The position numbers and the translations under genes are program-made. 64,000 nucleotides of DNA from Leishmania donovani (lineage: Eukaryota; Euglenozoa; Kinetoplastea; Trypanosomatida; Trypanosomatidae): contig NC_018259.1 in the NCBI RefSeq assembly GCF_000227135.1, forward strand, positions 417,140-481,139, in the 5' to 3' direction. The notes under the pieces are model-generated. The model saw only the letters and a program-made list of their open reading frames with translations, ran no database searches and was not told the origin of the DNA. Positions 52,297 to 63,066 of this stretch are shown here, one piece after another (position 1 is the first letter of the stretch; each line of letters starts with the position of its first letter).

Positions 52297-54279
52297 ATGA
52301 ACTCTGACGAGTCGTCAGCGTTTAGCTACGTGCTGGAACTGCTGCTCTCGCCGCTAGAGGAACCTTTTCGCCGGTATCTGGACATCTGCGAGGATGTGCA
52401 CATGCGCGACGCGAGTCGTAATACAATGCTTCACTGGGCCGCCACTGTCGGCAACGTCGCTGCCGCGTATGCGCTACTTCAGCATGGCGTCGAGGTGGAT
52501 GCCCGCAACGTGTACGGCGCGACGCCGCTGCACTTGGCCGCCGCCTTTGCGCCAAACATGGGTGTGATGGGCCCTCTCTTGATGCAGCATGGTGCATCGT
52601 TGACAGCATCACTTAGCTCCCGGAATGCGACCGGGGTGGAGTCCCTATTGGCGTCGAGGGGCTTGAAAGCAGTTTGGACATGGATGTTTGAGCTGAGTGC
52701 ATTGCTTCAGCAGAATGATGACAGCAGTCCCTTGCTGTTCCGGTTTGCTGGTTCATCGACCCTCCCCTCTGCTGCGTCAATCAGGACCATAACGCCACTG
52801 CTCTGTGCGCCGGAAGAATTACAGCAACTGGGCCAAGGCCGCCGAAGCAGTATGCAGCGGCGATGCGCAGCAGCAGGCATGCGCGCGGTGCCGATCCCAC
52901 GCGCTCCAGCTAGGCGGTTGACTCCGCGTGGTGGTGGCGGCCACCTGCTCCTGCAGAAGCGGCCGGCGCAACTGGCCTTGTCACACGCCGCAGCAGTGGA
53001 AGCCTCGTCGTCTGCTACCGCCGCCTCCGCTGCGTTCCTCCGCAGCGCGACGGCGGAAAAGGAAGCTGCTGTCGCGCTCTTTGCCTCTCGTGAGGCGGCG
53101 GGACGCATCCAGCTGGAAAAGGAGCAGGTGGAAGCACGTCTGGAGATTTACGTGGAGCTGTGTGCTCCACTCTGGTCTTCGTATACCTGCGACGCAGGGG
53201 ACGAGGTGGATGTCGACTCGAAGATGCCTGCCTCGTCGTCTTGGTGGGGCACTGCGGGCGCGGTGGGGAGCCCCGAAGGCGATGATACTTACGCCGGCTT
53301 AGTCGGGCTCGTCGTTGCGGTGCTTGGCGAAAAGTTCGACGTGAAGGGCGGCCGCCAACTCTTTGTTCAGTACAACGAGCCTGCCGGCGTGGACGGCGCC
53401 CATGTCGCTGAAGTTTGGTGTCCCTTCAGCTCCGTGGCTCGTGACCCCGTGGTGGTCGCCTACATCGACCGCTACAGCCGCACCTACGGGCTAACAAACT
53501 CCGTAAGCGTGAAGGCTGATGCGACCCCGTCGATCCTGAACGGCGACGGTGGCTCCGGAAGTCCCCTCGACACCATGGAACGAGAGCAGCTCGAGGAGCA
53601 ACTGCGGATGCTGCCCCGCAGAGACTTGTCCAGCCCAGAGAGCGCAGTGTCGCTGAATGCCTCCACCAAGCAGCTCATCCCGGTCGCGGCGAGTGAACTA
53701 AAATCGCCGGATGAGTTTTACTCAGTGAGGGATGAGTCGACACCACCCGTGTCGAGGTCCCCGAACCCCGCGACGCTGACGGGCGAACTCGCGTCGCCAC
53801 ACCCGCGCCCGTGGTGGGACGAAAAGGATGGTGACACGTGGCATGTTGCGCAAGCCCAGATGCAAGAGATTAGCCCTGTGCAGGGGGTTTGGCCGGCCAC
53901 GGCACCAGCAGTGTCACCGGAGCTGATGCCCCCTCAGACAGGCGCGGAGGCGGCGCAGGAGACGGCCGCGAGTGCAGTAACGGACCACGCGGTTGTGGGT
54001 GAGCGTTCGCAGCCCGGTCGAGATGACGCTTGTGCTCACCTGTGCCAGCACTCCTCGCTGGGCATGAACAGAGCCGTATCAGGCGCCTCCTCGACGGTGC
54101 ATACGCAGCCTCAGGTCAGTTCTCTACGCGACAGCGCCAGCGGGATTCTAGAAAAGGATGAGCGTTACCATTTGTCAGAGACACAAAAGACCAAGTACAA
54201 CAGGTTCCTGCGCGACTCGGCGTTGCAGCGACTGCACAAACGCCAGGGGCGGCTCTTTGCTGGCGCTTCTGGTGGCTAA
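52297..54279 (+). CDS. Ankyrin-repeat protein
   Basis: The product has 660 residues. Two ankyrin repeats are clear: RNTMLHWAATVGNVAAAYALLQHG (about 41-64) and YGATPLHLAAAF (about 73-84) with LLMQHGA (about 94-100). A weaker third may follow. Residues about 225-290 are Ala-rich and helical. A compact region at about 327-390 (YAGLVGLVVAVLGEKFDVKGG, then VAEVWCPFSSVARD) looks folded but is not recognised. The rest is low-complexity, and the tail KYNRFLRDSALQRLHKRQGR is basic. Ankyrin repeats bind other proteins; the partner is unknown. The ATG at 52297 begins the frame and lies after a T/C-rich stretch. Confidence 0.82.
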   Translation: MNSDESSAFSYVLELLLSPLEEPFRRYLDICEDVHMRDASRNTMLHWAATVGNVAAAYALLQHGVEVDARNVYGATPLHLAAAFAPNMGVMGPLLMQHGASLTASLSSRNATGVESLLASRGLKAVWTWMFELSALLQQNDDSSPLLFRFAGSSTLPSAASIRTITPLLCAPEELQQLGQGRRSSMQRRCAAAGMRAVPIPRAPARRLTPRGGGGHLLLQKRPAQLALSHAAAVEASSSATAASAAFLRSATAEKEAAVALFASREAAGRIQLEKEQVEARLEIYVELCAPLWSSYTCDAGDEVDVDSKMPASSSWWGTAGAVGSPEGDDTYAGLVGLVVAVLGEKFDVKGGRQLFVQYNEPAGVDGAHVAEVWCPFSSVARDPVVVAYIDRYSRTYGLTNSVSVKADATPSILNGDGGSGSPLDTMEREQLEEQLRMLPRRDLSSPESAVSLNASTKQLIPVAASELKSPDEFYSVRDESTPPVSRSPNPATLTGELASPHPRPWWDEKDGDTWHVAQAQMQEISPVQGVWPATAPAVSPELMPPQTGAEAAQETAASAVTDHAVVGERSQPGRDDACAHLCQHSSLGMNRAVSGASSTVHTQPQVSSLRDSASGILEKDERYHLSETQKTKYNRFLRDSALQRLHKRQGRLFAGASGG

Positions 54280-55476
54280 CACGCGGCGGACAGAGGAGCT
54301 GGCACACACACTAACAGAAGCCCAAGGCACTTGCGCTGACTTTGATTCGTGCCATTGCCCATACGAACCTCACCAGCTATCAAAACATTTTGCTGTTCTA
54401 TGTGAAGCATATTCCTTGTTTTCTGTTGTATCCCCCAAAGGCCACTCCCTGTTGTTGTCGTTTTTCGTTTTCGCCGTCCTCTCTGTTCCCTCACCTCCAC
54501 GCAATGTCGAATTTGATGTACAGATTACACCCCTCAGTTCTCTTTAAGACCCCTTCCGCTTTTCGTTGCTCGCGGTGCGTAGGCCGCCACGCATAGATCC
54601 CATCTCTCCGCCTCTGTCTGTCTATCTGTATGTATATGTGTCGTTATGATGTTTTTGTAATTTGGTCGTCTCTTACATATATTTTTTTTTGCGTTTGCTC
54701 TGTTTCACTTCCGCGTCATCCTCTTCCCCGTCTTCCACTCCTTCTATCCCCCCCCCACTCACACGGACACACATACGGCCACGAAACTCGCCAAGCAGTG
54801 GGGAGGGGTGGGGGGCTGTGAAGGTCAAAACAAAAGTGAAGGGGGGCGTTGATTTTTGCCATTCGGGCAGCGGTAGCAAGAAAAGGGCGAAGGTGAACAA
54901 CGTTCGCCGCACGGCTGTCTCGCCAGCATAGACATGTGGGCTCCTCCGCGTCGATATCTCTGCTGGAGGCGTCAAGAGAAGTGCTGCACCTACCCCTTCC
55001 GGCGTAGGCTGATGTGTGTTCTCTTTCTTGCGACGGTTTCTGCACCCGCAAAACGGTGCACGTCGGGCAGAGAACAGCCGCCCACGTCTCCTCTTTTCTT
55101 TGCATCTCCCGCCCCCCGTCTCCCCCCGGCCCTCCTCCAAATACGTACAGACAGACACACACAGCGGGGCCCGCAGACAAGAAAAAAGGCAAGAGAAGGA
55201 GAGGGCGATGGAAAGGAGAAGGCCCCATGCAACACCGACTTCCACTTACGTCTTCTTGCGTTTATTCCCCACCCCACCCCCACTGGTTGGAACTCGGCGG
55301 CTGCATCAGACGAACGCGCCAGTGGTGGTGCTTTAAACCACTCTCTGCGCTTGTTGGCTCTCCTCTCTTCCCTCCCTGTCCCACATTTCTCCACGCACAA
55401 AAGCCTGCACGCGCAACGACGAGGGTACTCGAATATCGAAGCCTGCTATTGATGTCGCCTCACGGCATGTGAGGCG
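54280..55476 (+). other. Intercistronic spacer with no gene seen
   Basis: The spacer has a T8 run near 54682, C8 near 54750 and a GGGG-rich stretch near 54800-54850. Overlapping frames on both strands have no recognisable content. Confidence 0.6.
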
Positions 55477-57177
55477 ATGCACTGCAGCATGGGGGGCGCT
55501 GGCTCTGTGGGCTTCGCACTTCGCCAGCAGGAGTTGCAGCGGGCTATCGAAGAGAAGCGGCTCGAGTTGAAGCAGCTGTACGAGCGGCAATGCCATGTGA
55601 GCGCCGCGATGCTGTGCCAGGGCGACTTCGAGGACCCCCGAGTGATGAGAGATCGGCCCCAACTGCGCATTCGAGGGTCACCTGCGGAAGCGCGGCCCCC
55701 ACACCGTGCAGCATCGCAGACGCCGCCGCCGGGTGACAGAGGACTATCGGAGAGTGTCGCCTTCATCATTACATCTGAACTGCGCCGTCTTCGTCCTCGA
55801 ATAATGCCCCAGAACCCTGACAGCCGCAGTGTCGTCTGGGGAGCACGATCGAAACTCACTCAGAATCGACCGTCTCCGTCGAAGGAGTTTGCGGTTCGTT
55901 TGTCTCGCCTGCACAAAGCCTCCGCACCCTGCGCGGCAACTGTGCCGGAGGCGGTAGCAGTGGCAGCTACTAAAGAACCGTTGAGTGACTCCCCGGATGT
56001 TTCGCCGATTGCGGCGGAGTGCCCCGCAGATCAGGCTGATGTTTCCGCTGCATCGTATTTGAGCAGCAATTCTACTCTCTTCTGTGACCATGGAGGGGTG
56101 AGCGGTCTCGGCCGTGGTGACGCCGAAGGTGCTCGCCACGTGCGGTTCTCGAGCCGAAGCCCGCAGGTTTCCACCTTCTCAGTGGAGCGATCTTGCGTTC
56201 CGCTCCAGGAGGGATTCGATGCGATGGCGGTGGCGGCCGCCGCAACGCCAGGGCCGTCGGCGAGTGATGGGGAAAAACGGACACCTGGCCCAGAGCTTGA
56301 CTTGATTGAGAAGGCTTCTTCTGCGCCTCTCGACACCGCCGCCCAGCGGGTGCGCACTCTCGCGATGAGTCCGTTTGTGTCTTCGCGGCATTTCGCCGTT
56401 CTGTCACCACGAAACACTGTCTCTTGCTGCCTAACGCAGGTCGAGGAACTGCGCCACTCTTTGCTAGCGGCGCCGTCGAACGCCCGTTACAGTGGGCGCG
56501 GCTTCGACGATGACACTCGCCCGCCAGCGCGGCGGGTTCAGGGTTTGAGGATGCCGGTGCAGCCGTCGGTGATGGACAAGCAGGCTGAGAGAGAGGGTGC
56601 CGCGACGCCTGCCAAGCGGTGCACGTTGGAGCGAACTCCTGACCTCGGCGATTCTGTCGGTGCGGCCGCCGTCGACATCAACTCCACCACGATGTCCGGT
56701 GCACTTGGTCTGGCCGCGCCCGTCCCAAGTGGTGTGCCTGTAGCCCCCGTCATGTGTGAAGCTTCTGAGTGCGCCACGGAGAACTCGCCGATCTTTCTGC
56801 GCCGCCCCGAGCGGAGAGCTGGCCCGTCCACCCAAGATTCCCATGAGTCCCCGCTCTTAACGAACATCACGAACCAGCCCCCCAAATTGCCTGAACCACC
56901 GTCAAGGCTGCGGATGTCACGTGAGGAGAGCGCCACCGCCGTCCACAAGCCGAAGAAGTGTGTACGCTTTCGTGAGTCTGTCGAGCGATCTGACAAAGGC
57001 ACCTCGGGGACCACATGCAAGCGACGGCGTCCAGGTTGGCGGACCGCGCCTTCCTCCGCTTCTGCACCGGCTACTGCCGGTGCGCCAATCGCGATGCCGG
57101 CCGAGTTGTGTTGCGAGCAGGAGGGCTTTGGTGCTGGCATCCTCCTAGCTTGCGGGCCGACACTCTATTTTGATTGA
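55477..57177 (+). CDS. Hypothetical protein with two RVxF-like phosphatase-docking motifs
   Basis: The product has 566 residues. A short helix rich in Glu, Gln, Leu and Arg at about 12-42 (LRQQELQRAIEEKRLELKQL) could form a coiled coil; the rest is Ser/Pro/Ala-rich and probably disordered. Two similar motifs occur far apart: RHVRFSSRS at 220-228 and KCVRFRESV from 495. Both fit the RVxF pattern that docks regulatory subunits on protein phosphatase 1. This suggests, but does not prove, a PP1-binding scaffold. No family is recognised. Two start codons are close together, 55477 and 55489; the second follows a CAG at 55484-55486 and could be the true start, which would shorten the protein by four residues. 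Confidence 0.75.
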   Translation: MHCSMGGAGSVGFALRQQELQRAIEEKRLELKQLYERQCHVSAAMLCQGDFEDPRVMRDRPQLRIRGSPAEARPPHRAASQTPPPGDRGLSESVAFIITSELRRLRPRIMPQNPDSRSVVWGARSKLTQNRPSPSKEFAVRLSRLHKASAPCAATVPEAVAVAATKEPLSDSPDVSPIAAECPADQADVSAASYLSSNSTLFCDHGGVSGLGRGDAEGARHVRFSSRSPQVSTFSVERSCVPLQEGFDAMAVAAAATPGPSASDGEKRTPGPELDLIEKASSAPLDTAAQRVRTLAMSPFVSSRHFAVLSPRNTVSCCLTQVEELRHSLLAAPSNARYSGRGFDDDTRPPARRVQGLRMPVQPSVMDKQAEREGAATPAKRCTLERTPDLGDSVGAAAVDINSTTMSGALGLAAPVPSGVPVAPVMCEASECATENSPIFLRRPERRAGPSTQDSHESPLLTNITNQPPKLPEPPSRLRMSREESATAVHKPKKCVRFRESVERSDKGTSGTTCKRRRPGWRTAPSSASAPATAGAPIAMPAELCCEQEGFGAGILLACGPTLYFD

Positions 57178-57912
57178 GATACTCTATCGGCATTCCTGGG
57201 TTGGGGTAGTCCTGGTGGTAGTGCAGAAAGGACTGCTGCCACCGTGGTGATATCTCGTGCGCGAAGGACTCTGCTACAGTGCTGTCTGTTTGAAACTGCT
57301 ATGCAAACGAACTAACCAAAAAAAAAAGAAAAGGAAAGATCACGCTGACACCGACATCGGATGAGGAAGGGAACGGCAAGCAGATATGCTGCCATGTACT
57401 CGTCTTCCTGGGAGAAGGCACTTTACTCGGCTGAACCTGTGGGGCTGTGCGGTCGGTGAGGTGGAGGGGCGTGGGTAGGGAAAGCGTGCAGTGCCAGTCC
57501 GGTCTCCCACTCTCTTTCGTTCAATGCTGTTGTGGGCTCGTATCGCGTCTCAACCGTTGGGGGCACACAGGCACCAAAGCAAGCCAGGCCGATAATCCGC
57601 CTCGCCGCCGGCGCACCCTGTGCAAGTGGTAAATGGCCTTGCTTGCTCCTCTGTCGCCCTCTCTTTCCATCGCAATCTTTTGTTTTTCCTTTGGTTTTCT
57701 TGCCCCACAATATCACGGTCGCGCTCTACTGGCGCGCAGCTCTTATTCACTCTGCTCTGTCGCTCGTGCTCGTGTCTCGGTCGTCGTCATCGTCGCTGAG
57801 CTCGCGAACTTTGCGTTGGCGCACGAATTCCACATTTCGCCTCTCCGTCACGCGCGCCGTGTGTCCCTCAGTCGTCCTTCTCCCGTTTCCTTGCGTGCTC
57901 TCCCCGGGAACC
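57178..57912 (+). other. Intercistronic spacer with no gene seen
   Basis: The spacer has an A10 run near 57319 and becomes T/C-rich from 57640 on. The Rpn12 frame stays open upstream of its ATG through this stretch but has spacer composition. Confidence 0.6.
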
Positions 57913-58737
57913 ATGTCTGCCCTCGGTGACTTGTCTATCACCGTGCGGAAGATTGCCGAGGATGTGAAGAGCTTGAAGGCCGCCTACGAAGCCAAAAACG
58001 ATGACCAGTGCAACAAGCTTCTGGCGGACATCAAGCGTCGCATCATCGTGTTCCCCACCTTCCTGAACCCTGGTGCCAGCAGCAACACCCGGAGCGAGGA
58101 GCTTTCACTTGCGCGCGACTACCTTGAGCTCGGCGTCCTGGCCTCGGCGCACCAAAAGGACCTTGCTTCCTTCGAGGTGTACTTTAACCAGCTGCAGCTG
58201 TACTACAGCGACATCGGCTCCGATGAGCTGCCAGAGTCGCCACAGTACCTCATGCTGCTCGGGCTGAACCTCATCCGACTCCTTGTGTGCAGCCGCATTG
58301 CTGAGTTTCATTCCGAGATGGAAAAAATCCCGTTTGCCACGCATGGCTCGAACCTGTACATCCGCTTCGCCGTCGGGCTCGAGCGGTACCTGATGGAAGG
58401 CAGTTACAACAAGCTCCTCACCTCACGGAAGAAGGTGCCGTCGAATGAGTACCTGCCTGTCGTGGAGATGCTGGAGCAGACGGTGCGCGACGAGGTCGCC
58501 AACTGCATTCCTGAGTCGTACAGGCAGCTGTCCATCCCGGCCGCGCAGCGGATTCTCATGGTGGACACGGAGGCGAAGGTGCGCGAGATCGGCGCGGAGC
58601 GGGAGTGGGCGCTGTCCGCGGACGGCACGCACTTTGTTTTCACCCGCGAGGACGACACGCTGCAAAAGGAAATCCCTTTCAAGGAGATGATTGAGCAGCA
58701 CATCAACTTTGTCGCCGACCTGCAGAACATCGTGTGA
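57913..58737 (+). CDS. RPN12: 26S proteasome regulatory subunit Rpn12 (PSMD8)
   Basis: The product has 274 residues, the same length as yeast Rpn12. The helical PCI-type architecture is visible: an N-terminal helical part (CNKLLADIKRRIIVFPTFLNP), then ARDYLELGVLASAHQKDLASFEVYFNQL, YYSDIGSDELPESPQYLMLLGLNLIRLL, and a winged-helix end (ESYRQLSIPAAQRILMV). Rpn12 belongs to the proteasome lid and is among the last subunits to join it. The ATG at 57913 begins the conserved sequence; 127 open codons upstream are rejected as spacer. Confidence is high because order and spacing match the family throughout. Confidence 0.93.
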   Translation: MSALGDLSITVRKIAEDVKSLKAAYEAKNDDQCNKLLADIKRRIIVFPTFLNPGASSNTRSEELSLARDYLELGVLASAHQKDLASFEVYFNQLQLYYSDIGSDELPESPQYLMLLGLNLIRLLVCSRIAEFHSEMEKIPFATHGSNLYIRFAVGLERYLMEGSYNKLLTSRKKVPSNEYLPVVEMLEQTVRDEVANCIPESYRQLSIPAAQRILMVDTEAKVREIGAEREWALSADGTHFVFTREDDTLQKEIPFKEMIEQHINFVADLQNIV

Positions 58738-59764
58738 GCATCTCGCTGCCGTGCGTGTGCTGTGCGCATCTCGAGGATGTGCGCGAGCTTGATGAGAAGG
58801 GGGTGGTGAGAAGACGGCGAGCTTCGCGCACGGAAGCAATGGAAGTCATCGGTGCGGTTCCTCTTCGGTTTGTATTTCGCGCATGCCCTTCCCCCTCCCT
58901 GTGTCGGCCCTGTCCTCCACGTCCTAGACGGCTTTTGAGGAGTGCGAGACGACGTGCACGCAGGGCATTCTTCCCACTTCTCACGTCCCCCACACTCAGA
59001 CCACCTTATAGCCGTGAAAACCTCGTCGGACCAGCCTGTGCTTTGTGTCTGCGTGTGTGCGGGTTTTCGCGAGGGAGTGTTGGCACGCGCGCACCGCTCT
59101 CCTTCCGCTGTCTCTTGGTCCACGGCTCCCACTCCCTTTTATCTGCAGATGTTTCATTGTTGGCGTTGTCTGACAGGCCTGTGCACAAGCAACTGAAGGT
59201 ACCGAATCTTGAGCTGCGCCGGTGTTTGGGTGTATGGAATGTCTGTCACGGTGGTGACAGACATTCCATGTGTACTGCCTGGACAGGTGCGTGCAAGGGT
59301 GTACACCCTTGGTCGGCTGCATTGCTCACACACACACACAAGCAAAACGTGCCACGTTTGAATCGATGAGGCCACTTCATGGCGCCCGAGAGAAGGAAAA
59401 AACGCGTGCGCAGTACAGGGAAAGCAAGCAACAAGAAAAGTAGGGATGTCACCGTGGTGTCCCTTAACCCCCTACCCCTCCTTCTTCTGCGTCTTCCGCT
59501 GACACAATGTACACCACTAAGGCCTCACGCGCCTCTCCCCCTCTCGGATCTCACGACGGCTCTCCTTCCTTCTCCTCAATCCTCGGTGTCGAAACGAGAA
59601 GAACGTTGCCACCGTCTCCCGAACGGGCGAGCACAGTCACCTCACGCTGTCGGTGGGTATCCCGCCGTTACCCGGTGTTTCAGAGGAAACACGTACACTC
59701 CCTTGCGTAGAACGCATTCAAGAACGCGACAGATTCAACCGCACCTTGGACGCTTGACTTCACA
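58738..59764 (+). other. Intercistronic spacer with a strong hairpin; no gene seen
   Basis: This would be the 3' UTR of Rpn12 and the leader of the PPR gene. It contains the perfect 16-bp hairpin at 59234-59269 and a CA repeat near 59327-59341. No ORF has recognisable content. Confidence 0.6.
59234..59269. other. Perfect 16-bp inverted repeat with a 4-nt loop
   Basis: ATGGAATGTCTGTCAC is followed by GGTG and then by its exact reverse complement. In RNA the stem could extend through flanking GTGT/GTGT by G-U pairs. It lies about 500 nt after the Rpn12 stop and about 500 nt before the next gene. In a trypanosomatid it is more likely an RNA element than a bacterial-type terminator. Confidence 0.9.
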
Positions 59765-62170
59765 ATGTTTCTCACAAAGCGACCGCCAGCAGAGCTGATC
59801 ATTCGCCGCCGCGACGGCACAGAAGACCGCTTCGTCCAGCCGGCTGCAGCGGCTGTGGAGCAGGCGTCGCGCACCGCGACGAACGACGACCACGAAGAGA
59901 CGTATCAGATCGTTATGGAGTGCGCGCCGTACACCGCAAGCTTCAACGCCCTTCTCGCCAAGGATTCGGTGCACGAAGACTCGCGGCAGATGGTCGCCCT
60001 CGTACATCATCGCATGCATTCTGAGGGAATACCTTTGAACACGCAGACGTACAACTTGCTGATGAAACGAGTCACCCGTTTCACCGATGGCGCCATCTTC
60101 ACCCTCTACGACGAGCTCAAGAGTGAGGGGCTCAAGGAGAACAGTAGCGTGCGGCCCAACATGGAGAGCTACATGCTACTGTTTCGCGCATGCGAGCGCA
60201 GCGCGCTGTACAACCGGGCCTTCCTCTTCTACCAGCAGCTGCGAGAGCAGTTTCATCTGGTGCCCGAGACAGCCGTGTACAACACCCTGCTGGGGTACTG
60301 CGCGGCCGTCCGTGACGTGGCACAGGCAACCTTTCTTATCGAGGAGATGAAGCAGCTCAACGTGCAGCGCGACGTGAACACGTACAACTGCCTCATGAGT
60401 GTGATGTTGGAATCAGCGCCGTACGAGGAGACGCTGAAGGTGTTTCAGGAACTGCTCTATCTCAACTTGAAGCCGACGATTCGGAGCTACAACACCATCC
60501 TGAAGGCGGCGTGCCGGCATGGCGATTATGACCGTGCTTTCCAGTTCGTGGAGGAGATGAAGAAGAAGGGCCTCATCCCGAATGTGGAGACGTACAACTA
60601 CCTGATCACCGTGTGTGAGCAGCGGCTCGACTACGTGCGCGGTACTGGCGCCTACTCAGCAGAGCGCCGCACACGGGAGCAGATTCTTCAAGGCTTGCAG
60701 GCTATTGCCGAGCTCGTCATGACACTCCTGCGCGAGATGCGGTCAATCCAGGTGTGGCCGGACACCTACACCTACAACAAAGCGCTCAGCATCCTTCGGA
60801 GCTGTGAGGACGAGCGGGTGTTCGTTGTGTACAACGACATGGTGTTGCACACGAGCGAGATCGTGGACCGATCCAGAGGCGCTGGCCGTGAACCCTCTTC
60901 GTCGTCGCGTAAATGGGGGATAGCGAACGGCAATGACGATGGCATGCATCGGGCCGATGCCGGCATACTCTTGGAAGAGGCGCTCCAAGCGGAAGACGAG
61001 GAGGAAGTGGGTAACATGCGCAGCGATGCCGTTCGACCTAACCTGGAGACCTGGCGGCAGATGATGAAGGCGTGTCTCTTCTACCAGCACTACACATTGG
61101 CGAAGGAGGTGAGCGCAGACATGCGGAAGAGCGGCATGACGCTGAATGCCTCGCTGGGGCTGCTTCTTCTGGAGGTGTGCTGTGCAGCCAAGGACCTTAA
61201 ATGGGCCGAGGATGTGGTCGCGGAGCTGAAGGAGCGGGACGTCCTCATCGATACACCGCTCATGAACGCCTTTCTCCGCGTCCTCTGCGCGGTGGACGCC
61301 GGAACGGCTATCTTCTCCGAGTACGAGCAGATGCGCATGGGCATTCACCCGACCGGCGCCTGGGCCAACACGGATACGTGTAACATTGTCCTGCGCTACG
61401 CCCACGCGAAACCGAGTAAGGCCGCCTTTGCCGAAAGTCTCTACACGATGATGGTGCAGCCCTACTCTATCGCAGCCGCCAACGAGGAGACGTTTTGCAT
61501 TCGCCTCGACGCTTTGACGGGCAAGATGGATGTGCCGGTGGACAGTGTAGTCGCCTTCGTGGAGGATGTGACGCACAATAGTAGCCCCCTCACCGTCGCC
61601 TTCTATCACTCTGTCCTGCGCTTCTTTCTCGTCCGCGACGATGCGCGCATTCAAGTCTGGTTTGATCGACTGAGCGCGGAGCACGGCAGCTCCGCCAATG
61701 CCAGTGCACCAGCCGCGGACGTGCAGTGCTACACGATTCTGATGCAGTACTACCTCGCTCACGCGCGGTACGATATGGTGGAGCAGCTGTTCCACCAGAT
61801 CCAATGCAGTTCGGAGCTAGAGGCGAGCACCGAGTCCTACTATGCGCTCTTTGAAGTCGCCGGTCGACAAGGCGACGTCGCAGCGGTAAGGCGGGTGTTC
61901 CACCAGGCCTGCGTGAACTGCATTCCTCTAGACGTGCTTTGCTACAATAGCATTTTGAAGACCCTCGTTGAGCACGAGGAGCCTTTTGTGTACGATGTGC
62001 TCAGCGACATGAAGGAGCACCGAGTGCCGCCAGCAGAGAGCACGATGGCCGTCTTCCTCGCTGACGCGCACGGACGCCAGGTCTTGGCGGAGGTCGTTTC
62101 TCGCGCCCTCTTTTACACACCACCGCCGCCGATCACGCTGCAGAAGATGAAGGTGCGAGGGGAGGGATGA
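59765..62170 (+). CDS. Pentatricopeptide repeat protein
   Basis: The product has 801 residues. At least five consecutive PPR motifs are clear at about 92-123, 132-165, 168-200, 203-236 and 239-272, each with the TYNxLL or equivalent first helix (NTQTYNLLMKRV, ETAVYNTLLGYC, DVNTYNCLMSVM, TIRSYNTILKAA, NVETYNYLITVC). More degenerate repeats follow to about 780, including DVQCYTILMQYYL and DVLCYNSILKTL. PPR proteins bind single-stranded RNA, almost always in mitochondria, where kinetoplastids use them for mRNA and rRNA processing and in the mitoribosome. The N terminus (MFLTKRPPAELIIRRRDG) is basic and could serve as a presequence. The ATG at 59765 is the first in frame. Confidence 0.92.
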   Translation: MFLTKRPPAELIIRRRDGTEDRFVQPAAAAVEQASRTATNDDHEETYQIVMECAPYTASFNALLAKDSVHEDSRQMVALVHHRMHSEGIPLNTQTYNLLMKRVTRFTDGAIFTLYDELKSEGLKENSSVRPNMESYMLLFRACERSALYNRAFLFYQQLREQFHLVPETAVYNTLLGYCAAVRDVAQATFLIEEMKQLNVQRDVNTYNCLMSVMLESAPYEETLKVFQELLYLNLKPTIRSYNTILKAACRHGDYDRAFQFVEEMKKKGLIPNVETYNYLITVCEQRLDYVRGTGAYSAERRTREQILQGLQAIAELVMTLLREMRSIQVWPDTYTYNKALSILRSCEDERVFVVYNDMVLHTSEIVDRSRGAGREPSSSSRKWGIANGNDDGMHRADAGILLEEALQAEDEEEVGNMRSDAVRPNLETWRQMMKACLFYQHYTLAKEVSADMRKSGMTLNASLGLLLLEVCCAAKDLKWAEDVVAELKERDVLIDTPLMNAFLRVLCAVDAGTAIFSEYEQMRMGIHPTGAWANTDTCNIVLRYAHAKPSKAAFAESLYTMMVQPYSIAAANEETFCIRLDALTGKMDVPVDSVVAFVEDVTHNSSPLTVAFYHSVLRFFLVRDDARIQVWFDRLSAEHGSSANASAPAADVQCYTILMQYYLAHARYDMVEQLFHQIQCSSELEASTESYYALFEVAGRQGDVAAVRRVFHQACVNCIPLDVLCYNSILKTLVEHEEPFVYDVLSDMKEHRVPPAESTMAVFLADAHGRQVLAEVVSRALFYTPPPPITLQKMKVRGEG

Positions 62171-63035
62171 AAGAGATGAAGAAGCTGCAGTGCTCATCCC
62201 GATTTCATGACAAGCCAAACGCAAGGGTGATGGGGGGGGGGACAGGATGCAGGCCCCTCCTGCTCTCACCCTGCGCATGTCTTGGAGCTTGTCTCGCCGT
62301 GGGAAAGGGCATCTTGTGGGCGTATGTGTGTGTCTGATGTGTGTGTGTGTGGGGGGGGGGGGTCATCCCCGTGTGGAACTATGCTATTTGATGTACACTA
62401 CTTGTGCGCGCACAAGAGCCAACAAAACAGCTGGAACTCCGTTTTTTGTTGTCGTTTTCCCTTTGCGAATAGCGCAGATACACAGAGACGGCGTGATGAT
62501 GGGTTTGCCACTGCACGTTGGGGACATTCCCATCTTCGAAAGTGTGGTGCTGCCCGCTCGTCCAATCAGCGCGGTTGCTGGCACTCTTCGCCCTGGATAC
62601 TCATCTCTTTTTCTTCGTGTTGTTGTCTGGTGAAGAGGGATGTCGTGTGTGCGCGTGTCGCCACGAGTTGGTGAGCGCCCCTCTCGGGCGGTCGATGCGG
62701 GTGGGAGCGAAAACGGAAAGGGTTGAGGGGGTGGGTGGCAGATGCCGGAAGGGGCGCAGTCCACGGGACCACCTGTGCGTCAGCCTTCTGTTCTTCCGCC
62801 CTCCTCTCGCTCATTTTGCCACGCTTCACGCAAGCCCTCACGAGTGTAGCGAAATGCCGATGCCGCCCTTCGCACAAGTGCACAGGCACATCTCAGGCAC
62901 TTCAAACTTTCTCTTGACATCTCTCGCGTGTATCCTTTTCCTCCTCTATCTCATTCGTTGGTTATTCGCACTGCATGTGCAACCCACAAGGCTGCTCGTC
63001 CCTCGACCCGCCTACTGTTTTCTCTCCTTTGTGCG

Positions 63036-63066
<31 letters not shown>

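Noticed and set aside
59234..59269. Reading the 16-bp hairpin as an intrinsic transcription terminator
   Set aside because: There is no following T run, and trypanosomatid genes are transcribed polycistronically, so a bacterial-type terminator between two co-directional genes is not expected.
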